This document shows positions 52,201 to 58,991 of a DNA stretch of 64,000 bases, piece after piece. The stretch lies in NCBI GenBank assembly GCA_030526195.1, contig JAUNDG010000001.1, forward strand, positions 214,987 to 278,986. Reading direction: 5' to 3'. A program made the position numbers and the translations under genes. The stretch's first letter is position 1. Each line of letters starts with the position of its first letter. The notes beneath the pieces are model-generated. The model saw only the letters and a list, made by a program, of their open reading frames with translations. It was not told the origin of the DNA and made no database searches. This stretch comes from Lachnospiraceae bacterium (GTDB lineage Bacteria; Bacillota; Clostridia; Lachnospirales; Lachnospiraceae).

Positions 52201-54981
52201 TGCACGGTGACAGCCCCGGGCTATATTGCCGCCACGCAGACATTTGTGGCTTCCGATAAGACAACAGCCATCACCTTTACACTCGAAAAAGCAGCGGAAA
52301 GCAGCTTCAAAGACATTTCCGGTGAAAAGGACTGGCCCTCCTTCCGGGGTGGCGGTGACAACAACACCGTTATCGATGCCCCGTCCATGACAGAGGCTGA
52401 CAAGACCATGCTGCTCTGGGCCAACCAGATCGGCGAAGGCTACAGCTCCGGTGCTGTGGGCTGCCCCATCATTGTGGGGGATTATCTTTACACCTATGCG
52501 GGCAAATCCATCGTGAAGGTGGATAAGCGCACCGGCGAGGTGGTGGCCAGCGGCCTTATGGCGGCCAGCTCCTCATTTGCCATCAACGCCCCGACCTATG
52601 CGGCGGGCATGATCTTTGTGGGTCTGTCAAACGGCCGTCTTCAGGCCTTTAACGCCGAGACCCTGACACCGCTGTGGCTTTACACCGATGCCAGAGGCGG
52701 CCAGCCCAACTGCGAGCTGACCTATCGGAACGGCTATCTCTACACCGGCTTCTGGAATTCCGAGTCCGGTAAACCGGCTCATTACGTGGCCATTGATGTT
52801 ACCGATGAATATCCGGATCGACCGGATGAAGAGAAGAAGGCCACCTGGACCTACACCGACAACGGGTTCTACTGGGCCGGGGCCTATGCCACCGATCGTT
52901 TCCTGCTGGTGACAACAGATGACGGTGAGGCCGGTTATACCACCGGTCATGGTTCCGTCGTTTCTCTTGATCCCAAGACCGGGGCCGTGATCGACAAGGT
53001 CACTGCCACAGGCGTGGGGGATCTGCGCAGCAGTGTCTGCTATGACAAGGTGACCAATGCCTATTACTTCACCAGCAAGGGCGGTCATTTCTATCAGATC
53101 CGTGTGAATGAAGACGGCACCTTCGTGCCGGATTCCATGAGATCCATTACACTCAGTAACGGGTCGGGCAATCCCCAGACACCGGCCATGAGTACCTCAA
53201 CACCGGTCATTCACAATGGCCGGGCCTATGTGGGTGTGTCCGGCACCAGCCAGTTCACCCCCTACACCGGTCATAACATCACCGTCATCGATCTGGCCTC
53301 CTGGCAGATCGCCTACAGCGTGCCGACCCAGGGTTATCCCCAGACCAGCGGTGTTGTGACCACAGCCTACGAGGCCGCCACGGAATATGTCTATGTGTAC
53401 TTCTTTGACAACTACACACCGGGCAAACTCCGTGTCATCCGGGATAAGGCCGGTCAGACGGAAATGGACCACACCTACAGCACCATGGAAACCTATACCT
53501 CCGGCGGTGTGACCAAGACCTATGAAACCGGCTATGTGCTCTTCACACCTCACGGGGCACAGGCTCAGTACGCCATCTGCAGTCCGATTATGGACAGCGA
53601 GGGCAACATTTACTTCAAAAATGATTCCGGCTACATGATGTGTCTTACCAATACCATCGACAAGCTGCAGCTGGATGAAAAGCCGACCCGCACCAACTAC
53701 TGCATCGGCACGCAGTTTGATCCGAAGGGCATGACGCTCTCAGCCATCACCGGCACCGGCATCAAGACCGATATCACAGCCTATGCGGGTTACACCACGG
53801 AACCGCTGACCGCTGACGATACGGAGATCACCCTGACCTACGATCTTGCGAAGCTTCAGACAGGCGAAAAGGGCTTCTGGGCGCTTTACCAGAATAAAGA
53901 CGGCGAAGCCGGCGTGCCGGTGGATCTGCCCACCGTGTCTTTGGACATCACCCTGCAGGAGCATGCGGATAAAAACCGGGACGGCAAGTGCGACAATTGC
54001 GGTACCCCCATGGAAGTGAAGGAGAAGCTTTTCTCACTGGCGGGTGATTCCCGTTACACCACCGCCGCCAAGGTGGCGGCCACCGCCTTCCCGGCGGGCA
54101 GCGAACCCTCCTGCGCGGTGCTGGTCACCGGGGCTAATTTCCCGGATGCCCTCTCAGCCAATGCGCTGGCCGGCTCTCTTGACTGTCCGCTCATTATGAC
54201 GAATCTGACGAAGCTGGCGGATGCCACAGCCGACCTCCTCAAAAATACCTGGGGCGGCAGCGTCAAGACCGTCTATGTGGTGGGCGGCGGCTTCAGCGAT
54301 GCCGTTTTCAACAGCCTGAAGGCCTGCGGTGTCACGAAGGTTGACAGCAACACCTATAAAGGCAAGGATCGTTACGACACAGCCGAAAAGGTCTGCAAGG
54401 GCTATCTGGCCATGGGCGGCAGCAAAGACAGCGTGATCGTGGCCACCGGTCTTACACCGGCGGATGCTCTGTCCATCAGCTCCTGGAGCTACCGGTATCA
54501 GATCCCGATCCTGCTGGCCAATAAATACGGCGATCTGCGGGATTCCTCCAAGGCGCTTCTTAAGCAGTTTGGTCACGTGTACATCGTGGGTGCCGAAAGC
54601 TGCTGTCGGATGGAGGCTCTGACAGGTGCCGGTATTGTGCCGGATAAGATCACACGTCTGGCCGGCAGTAACCGATACGAAACATCCGCGGCCATCGCCA
54701 CCTATTTCCTGGATAAATATCCGGGTCGCACCGGCAATGTGAGCCGTGTGGTCATGGCCAAGGGCGCCAATGCCAACTATCCGGATGCTCTGGTGGGCGG
54801 CATGCTGGCCGGCCGGGGCGACGGGGCTCCCGTCATTCTGGTGGGCGCCGGCACAAGCTCCGATGTGACCTATAAGCTGATGCGGGAACGCATCAAGAAT
54901 AGCGAAGGCCCCGGCTATATCCTCGGGGCAGCGGCTCAGGACACCGCGATCGTGAATAAGATCAGGGCCTCCGCCGACTGA
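49273..54981 (+). CDS. Giant CWB2-anchored surface protein with PQQ-like propeller region
   Basis: A 1902-aa secreted protein; AAAAGGAGG precedes ATG 49273. A signal peptide ends MTVLA. An acidic Asp/Thr/Ala stretch (about 38-140) leads to beta-rich modules, a cadherin-like sandwich region (about 690-930) and a PEGA-like domain (about 933-1005). A PQQ/WD-type beta-propeller-like region follows (about 1060-1455; SIVKVDKRTGEVVASGL, GRLQAFNAETLTPLWLY), then an Ig-like domain (about 1470-1560) and DKNRDGKCDNC. Three PF04122 cell-wall-binding repeats (about 1584-1902) close the protein. It is the last gene of the cluster and the second wall-bound giant. Ligand unknown; by context possibly corrinoid or a partner protein. 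Confidence 0.8.
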   Translation: MKKKSLIKQTAGRVAAGILTAAMVLTQVPTGLMTVLADEEPVNTAVTAPADLSNEDDDATAGGATETDRDGAPADETDPTVAAGNTEPGTDDTQLRTPEEQPASDDSVSADSLNETSASDTDETTGDEADDTNGEAEELKLLWSPMDDSALENQFALAVVTDETVVIAPTLISFENEMTAAQALLATDHTFTGLANGEFITAVDDVAGSYVLAYTEGGYDLEASAAGVKGLFMTTDTAFVYDDMVRDLVIEMALFNSRTDGRIEDALCRSAYEAALDGLYGIDKTKAGEKLLALQTAEKDYEDYMSGNSFAVDFALTLNDSPVTPAYIEATDSRGGVTRGDNVNTLNLKKGSYTYVTTDGNGRFIRGSFTVEAATRVSAAFQEQLWIDKVSLGTASQWAAGDAVASRALPEGSTDKGAIYVVPDHAGPNLYPYIEPTAGTPTTGTGAVSVFFGNSTARAWKSRSTSLVSAIVQDNLADRDVVLEARYKTNPHEAEQYEQYEEWHLQIHRAPTLTNLEISDAINPLIMVRDDESLGFDRTARRYRVTTTERLVNLNIAMPTGAQAKIGKTVIRNNLAEVPLVGFMKNDNEAEIPLDVYLPDGETTTYTICVTVLEPAYVCITGVDTLTWEVRDAAGQVMQPTDQEMGIYTLHAGESYTLDCLAETYFHCRQTFTAENNLALTAAYPETVSHLKELSARQSSGVAASAYAMMPTFKKDVHEYDIKVGSTVAVFYLKALADSGYKVEAIWKNLGTGKMTTLKLNTGYANLANVVRQSGLTSPITLRVTKEAVENGLEQYQEYLLTASRLMQLSTLKVKNGEKEIQMAARDEAGTAGFVKTTLDYEVKVSDKTTALALDVTPLTSINGNDNAMTVTCENTGEVLTYDETHLPHQVRTLEVALDPTKSEETLILTVGHSDPLATTQRYTVLVKKLPAVKTTVSVSPAEADAVVFMESDDEKLHILPGEDGFYELDASRSYTCTVTAPGYIAATQTFVASDKTTAITFTLEKAAESSFKDISGEKDWPSFRGGGDNNTVIDAPSMTEADKTMLLWANQIGEGYSSGAVGCPIIVGDYLYTYAGKSIVKVDKRTGEVVASGLMAASSSFAINAPTYAAGMIFVGLSNGRLQAFNAETLTPLWLYTDARGGQPNCELTYRNGYLYTGFWNSESGKPAHYVAIDVTDEYPDRPDEEKKATWTYTDNGFYWAGAYATDRFLLVTTDDGEAGYTTGHGSVVSLDPKTGAVIDKVTATGVGDLRSSVCYDKVTNAYYFTSKGGHFYQIRVNEDGTFVPDSMRSITLSNGSGNPQTPAMSTSTPVIHNGRAYVGVSGTSQFTPYTGHNITVIDLASWQIAYSVPTQGYPQTSGVVTTAYEAATEYVYVYFFDNYTPGKLRVIRDKAGQTEMDHTYSTMETYTSGGVTKTYETGYVLFTPHGAQAQYAICSPIMDSEGNIYFKNDSGYMMCLTNTIDKLQLDEKPTRTNYCIGTQFDPKGMTLSAITGTGIKTDITAYAGYTTEPLTADDTEITLTYDLAKLQTGEKGFWALYQNKDGEAGVPVDLPTVSLDITLQEHADKNRDGKCDNCGTPMEVKEKLFSLAGDSRYTTAAKVAATAFPAGSEPSCAVLVTGANFPDALSANALAGSLDCPLIMTNLTKLADATADLLKNTWGGSVKTVYVVGGGFSDAVFNSLKACGVTKVDSNTYKGKDRYDTAEKVCKGYLAMGGSKDSVIVATGLTPADALSISSWSYRYQIPILLANKYGDLRDSSKALLKQFGHVYIVGAESCCRMEALTGAGIVPDKITRLAGSNRYETSAAIATYFLDKYPGRTGNVSRVVMAKGANANYPDALVGGMLAGRGDGAPVILVGAGTSSDVTYKLMRERIKNSEGPGYILGAAAQDTAIVNKIRASAD

Positions 54982-55103
54982 ATGTGGATAACGGCCCGCA
55001 GGCTGCAGAAGCCTATGCGGGGCGTTGCATAAAATACTTAAAAAAATAAACGCCCGGGCTTTTATGGCCCGGACGACAGTCGACTGACAGGGTATGGAAA
55101 GGA

Positions 55104-55145
55104 AAGAACCGCCGGGCATGAGCTCGGCGGTTCGCTTGTTTTACA
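55104..55145 (-). terminator. Terminator of the - strand DUF3784-like gene (possibly bidirectional)
   Basis: A perfect 9-bp stem GAACCGCCG/CGGCGGTTC (55106-55114, 55125-55133). Read on the - strand it is followed by a TTTCC-rich run; read on + it is followed by GCTTGTTTT. Two further GC-rich hairpins between 54990 and 55080 probably end the large + strand operon. Confidence 0.72.
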
Positions 55146-55173
55146 GATTAAGTTTTCAGGTGAGCCCGGTCAT

Positions 55174-55488
55174 TTACCGGGACGCAAATTTCTTCAGATA
55201 CCAGATGTAGACCGCCAAAGCGATCACCAGGACACCCATGGCGATGAGTGTGGCCGGGGTCCAGCGGGGTGCGATGAAGATGTAGCTCAGCTCGCACAGC
55301 AGCAGGACAATGAGGAGCAGGAAGGTGGCCTTCTTTTCCTTCTCCGGATCGTAGGGGGACGGCCCTGATTTATTGCTCTTGAAAAGGGTCATGAAATAAT
55401 CGCCCTTGCCCACCAGAAAACTGACGATGCCGGCAAGTAGCACCACGACAATGACGACGTCGATGACCATCATGAATGAATCGCCCAT
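55174..55488 (-). CDS. Small three-helix membrane protein (DUF3784-like)
   Basis: A 104-aa - strand protein. Three hydrophobic segments (VVIVVVLLAGIVSFLVG, ATFLLLIVLLLCELSYIF, LIAMGVLVIALAVYIWYL) are separated by a polar loop with KSGPSPYDPEKEKK. This arrangement resembles DUF3784-type small membrane proteins of Bacillota; the assignment is by eye. The start has GAGAGG 8 nt upstream on the - strand, and a terminator lies just beyond the stop. Function unknown. Confidence 0.75.
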   Translation of the reverse strand: MGDSFMMVIDVVIVVVLLAGIVSFLVGKGDYFMTLFKSNKSGPSPYDPEKEKKATFLLLIVLLLCELSYIFIAPRWTPATLIAMGVLVIALAVYIWYLKKFASR

Positions 55489-55567
55489 GTGAAAAACCTC
55501 TCTTTTTGAAAATGATGCTGCGGCGGTCGGGGAGCTGCCGCATATTTCCTTTACTATAACATGGAAT

Positions 55568-55591
55568 GCCGGCCTTCGGCAGGCTTTTTTT
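55568..55591 (+). terminator. Candidate terminator upstream of the dehydrogenase gene
   Basis: GCCGGCC and GGCAGGC pair over 7 bp with one mismatch around a TTC loop, followed by seven T. It may insulate the downstream operon. A possible -10 for that operon (TACAAT) follows at 55624. Confidence 0.45.
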
Positions 55592-55704
55592 CGGGCGCGG
55601 TGCCTTAAAAGTCATATTTGTGGTACAATAAAACAGATTGTAAAAATGTAAAGAATAGCCTGTCATTTTCGACAGTGTGTGGTATTGAGAAGGAGAGTTT
55701 TATT

Positions 55705-56676
55705 ATGAAAGCAGTTTTACTGGAAGGCAATGCCCTGAACCCCGGTGACATTTCCTGGAGCCCCATCGAAGAGGTGGCCGAGACCGTCATTTACGGAAGC
55801 ACAACAGAAGAGGAGATGTGGGATCGTCTCGGAGATGCGGACATCGTTTACGTGAATAAGCTGCCCATCACCGAAGCTGTGCTGGAGCGTTTCCCGAACA
55901 TCCGTTACATCGGCGAATGTGCCACCGGTTATAACAACATCGATATCGAAGCTGCGGCCAAGCGCGGCATTCCGGTAACCAACGTGCCGGCCTACAGCAC
56001 CGCCTCCGTGGTACAGCACACCATGGCCTTTATTCTGGACATGGCATCCCGTATCACCGAGCATGTTAATTCCGTGGCCGCCGGTGACTGGTGCCGCAGC
56101 TCCCAGTTCTGCTACTGGCTGAACGCCCCCATGGAACTGGAAGGCAAGACTTTAGGCATTTACGGCTTCGGCAACATCGGTCGCGGCGTGGCTAAGGCCG
56201 CTGAAGTATTCGGCATGAAGGTGCTGGTCTACACCGCCCATCCGGACAAATATCGTGAGTATGAAAGTGAGAATCTGCGTCTGGTCTCCGAGGATGAGCT
56301 GTACCGCGAAGCCGACATCATCACCTATCACTGCCCGCTGACACCGGCCACCACCGGTATCGTCAACAACGAGACCATGGCGAAAATGAAGGACGGTGTG
56401 TTCATCGTCAATGCAGCCCGCGGCGGCGTGGTGAATGAAGCCGAACTGGCGGCAGCCTTAAAGAGCGGTAAGGTAGCCGGTTACGCTTCCGATGCCGCCA
56501 TCAAAGAGCCGATCAATGCAGACTGCCCGCTGCTCGATGCCCCGAACGTTTATTTCACACCTCATATCGCCTGGGCCTCAACAGAAGCCCGCAAGCGTCT
56601 CTTAAGCGTCATGGGTTCTAATGCCGCTGCCTGGATCGCCGGCAACCCGGTGAACGTGGTGAACGGTGTCAAATAA
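55705..56676 (+). CDS. D-isomer-specific 2-hydroxyacid dehydrogenase
   Basis: A 323-aa NAD(P)-dependent dehydrogenase interconverting 2-keto and D-2-hydroxy acids. The Rossmann motif is GIYGFGNIGRGVAKAAEVFG (about residues 150-170). Catalytic residues appear in VNAARGGVVNEAEL (Arg), KEPINADCPLL (Glu) and FTPHIAWAS (His). AAGGAGAG lies before ATG 55705; the frame upstream to 55618 is not coding-like. Hydroxypyruvate/glycerate reductase is the closest guess. It precedes an aminotransferase gene by about 96 nt, a pairing that could route a 2-keto acid either way. Confidence 0.9.
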   Translation: MKAVLLEGNALNPGDISWSPIEEVAETVIYGSTTEEEMWDRLGDADIVYVNKLPITEAVLERFPNIRYIGECATGYNNIDIEAAAKRGIPVTNVPAYSTASVVQHTMAFILDMASRITEHVNSVAAGDWCRSSQFCYWLNAPMELEGKTLGIYGFGNIGRGVAKAAEVFGMKVLVYTAHPDKYREYESENLRLVSEDELYREADIITYHCPLTPATTGIVNNETMAKMKDGVFIVNAARGGVVNEAELAAALKSGKVAGYASDAAIKEPINADCPLLDAPNVYFTPHIAWASTEARKRLLSVMGSNAAAWIAGNPVNVVNGVK

Positions 56677-56772
56677 ACGGTGCCCAATAAACTGTTAAGC
56701 AACACAAACAGGCGTCGGTCTGATCAGCATCAGGCATGACGCCGAATACTAAAAAACAGGAAAGTCAGTCTT

Positions 56773-57960
56773 ATGTTTTCAAAATGTATCACAACCATGG
56801 CCGGCTCCAATTCCATCATCCGTCGTCTTTTTGAGGACGGCATGAAGATGGCCAGGGAGCGCGGCGCCGAAAATGTCTTTGATTTCAGTATCGGCAATCC
56901 CTCTGTCCCTGCTCCGGCAAAGGTGGAGACTGCCATTAAACAGATCCTTCAGGATCGGGAATCCGTCTTTGTTCACGGCTACATGAAAAATGCCGGTTAC
57001 GACGAGGTCCGGGAGAAGGTGGCCGATTATATGAATCGCCACTTCGATGCCGGGATGACACAGGACAACATTATGATGATCGCGGGTGCCGCTGCCGGCA
57101 TGAACATCATTTTCCACTGTCTGTTAGATCCGGAGGACGAGGTGATCTGCTTCGCCCCCTTCTTCAGCGAATACCGCAATTATGCGCTCAATTACGGGGC
57201 CCGCGTCACAGCGGTGCCGCCGATACCCCATTTCCGTCTGAATGTGGAAGGCTTTAAAGCCGCTGTGACGGAAAAGACAAAGGCCGTGGTCATCAATTCA
57301 CCCAACAACCCCACCGGGGTCATTTACACAGAAGAGGAGCTGCGGGCTTTTGACGCGGCGCTCCGGGAGGCGGAGGCCAAGGTGGGGCATCCCATCGTGG
57401 TCATCAGCGACGAGCCCTACCGGGAACTGGCTTATGACGGGGCCAGGGTGCCCTATCTGCCGGCGCTGGTGCACAACGCCGTGATCTGCTATTCCTGGTC
57501 AAAGTCCCTGTCCCTGCCGGGGGAACGCATCGGTTACATCGCCGTGCCCTCCGCCATGACAGAATTTGAAGACTTCATGAACGCTCTCAACATGGCCGGC
57601 CGGGCCCTGGGCTACGTCAACGCCCCGTCCCTTTTCCAGCTGGTGGTAGCGGAATGCCTGGAGGAGCTGTGTGACGTGGAAGCCTATGATGCCAACCGTC
57701 ATCTGCTTTATGAGGCGCTGACGGCCAACGGCTTTGAGTGCGTGAAGCCGGAGGGGGCCTTCTACCTCTTTGTGAAGTCTCCGGTGCCGGATGAAAATGA
57801 GTTTGTGGAAGCCGGTCGTGAGCTGGGCATCCTGATGGTGCCCATGGGGACCTGGGGGGCCCCGGGATATGTGCGGTTAGCCTACTGCACCGATCCGGCC
57901 ATGATCCGCCGGTCACTGCCGGCCTTTGAAAAGCTGGCGGCGCGCTATCATAAGCGTTGA
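56773..57960 (+). CDS. PLP-dependent aminotransferase, class I/II
   Basis: A 395-aa fold-type I aminotransferase. Markers are FDFSIGNPSVPAPAKVE, IAGAAAGMNIIFHCLLDPED, VVINSPNNPTGVIYTEEEL (PLP pyridine and substrate loop), VVISDEPYRELAYDG (Asp contacting pyridine nitrogen), and CYSWSKSLSLPGERIGYIAV holding the Schiff-base Lys. It resembles AspC/alanine-type enzymes. The amino-acid specificity cannot be told. It lies between the hydroxyacid dehydrogenase and the NYN-NRPS pair. Confidence 0.92.
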   Translation: MFSKCITTMAGSNSIIRRLFEDGMKMARERGAENVFDFSIGNPSVPAPAKVETAIKQILQDRESVFVHGYMKNAGYDEVREKVADYMNRHFDAGMTQDNIMMIAGAAAGMNIIFHCLLDPEDEVICFAPFFSEYRNYALNYGARVTAVPPIPHFRLNVEGFKAAVTEKTKAVVINSPNNPTGVIYTEEELRAFDAALREAEAKVGHPIVVISDEPYRELAYDGARVPYLPALVHNAVICYSWSKSLSLPGERIGYIAVPSAMTEFEDFMNALNMAGRALGYVNAPSLFQLVVAECLEELCDVEAYDANRHLLYEALTANGFECVKPEGAFYLFVKSPVPDENEFVEAGRELGILMVPMGTWGAPGYVRLAYCTDPAMIRRSLPAFEKLAARYHKR

Positions 57961-58071
57961 CAACGGCGGAAGCGCTGCGTGTCTGAAAAACAGGCACCTG
58001 ACAGCCACCGCGCAACCTGTTGACAGGAAATGCCGGGGCGGCATACCGTCCCGGAAACAGAAATAATAATT

Positions 58072-58983
58072 ATGGAAGAAAAAAAGATTGCCCTGCTGAT
58101 CGATTCGGATAACATTTCCTATAAATATCTGAACGGGATCCTGGAGGAACTGACCCAGTACGGGGTCACCACCTACCGCCGGATCTACGGGGATTTCACC
58201 TCCCCCTCCCACGGGCGCTGGAACGAACAGCTGCTGCGTCATTCCATCATTCCGATCCAGCAGTTCTCCAACACCTCCGGCAAAAATGCCACGGACTCGG
58301 CCCTCATCATCGATGCCATGGACCTTCTGTATAACGGCAACGTGGACATTTTCTGCATCGTCTCCTCCGACAGCGATTTTACCCGTCTGGCGGTGCGCCT
58401 GCGCGAATCGGGCCGCATGATCATCGGCATGGGCGAGAAGAAGACGCCGGAATCCTTCAGGGCCGCCTGTACCATTTTCACAGAGCTTGAAAACCTTCTT
58501 GAAAATGAGGCTGCCGGCCGCGGGATGACGAAGGAGGCCATCGAAAGTACCATCATCAACATCATCACCCAGAATGATAACAAGGGAAAGACCACCGGTA
58601 CCGGAGAGATCGGCAGCAAGCTGCAGAATAAGTACCCCGATTTCGATATCCGGACCTTCGGCTACAGCCAGCTGTCCAAATTCCTGGGGGATATGGCCGG
58701 CATTGAGCTGGTGAAGGAGGGCAACGCCATGAGCGTGCGCCTGAAGACAGAAAAGAGTGAGACCTCCTCCATCGAGCAGGAGATCACCGAGATGGTCCGC
58801 AGCTGCGGCCGCAGCATCGGCCTGGCCACCCTGGGTCAGATGATCCGAAAGCGCCACAAGAATTTCAACGTGAAGCTTTACGGCTATTCACAGCTTTACA
58901 AGTTTATCGATACCATTCCGGCCCTCATGGTGGAGGGGGATAAGACTGACCGCCGTGTCAGCTTAAGACCGGAGAAGAAATAG
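58072..58983 (+). CDS. NYN-domain ribonuclease-like protein with two LOTUS/OST-HTH domains
   Basis: A 303-aa protein. Its N-terminal NYN (PIN-like) nuclease domain (about 1-140) keeps the acidic residues in ALLIDSDNISYKY, NATDSALIIDAMDLLYNG and IVSSDSDFTRLAVRLRESG. Two OST-HTH/LOTUS domains follow (about 160-225 and 235-303), each with the family pattern: FGYSQLSKFLGDM and YGYSQLYKFIDTI. LOTUS domains bind RNA, in some cases G-quadruplex RNA. The start at 58072 was chosen because the domain begins right there; upstream 14 codons add nothing. Its stop is 8 nt before the NRPS start, so the two are likely co-translated. Confidence 0.9.
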   Translation: MEEKKIALLIDSDNISYKYLNGILEELTQYGVTTYRRIYGDFTSPSHGRWNEQLLRHSIIPIQQFSNTSGKNATDSALIIDAMDLLYNGNVDIFCIVSSDSDFTRLAVRLRESGRMIIGMGEKKTPESFRAACTIFTELENLLENEAAGRGMTKEAIESTIINIITQNDNKGKTTGTGEIGSKLQNKYPDFDIRTFGYSQLSKFLGDMAGIELVKEGNAMSVRLKTEKSETSSIEQEITEMVRSCGRSIGLATLGQMIRKRHKNFNVKLYGYSQLYKFIDTIPALMVEGDKTDRRVSLRPEKK

Positions 58984-58991
58984 GAACTGTC

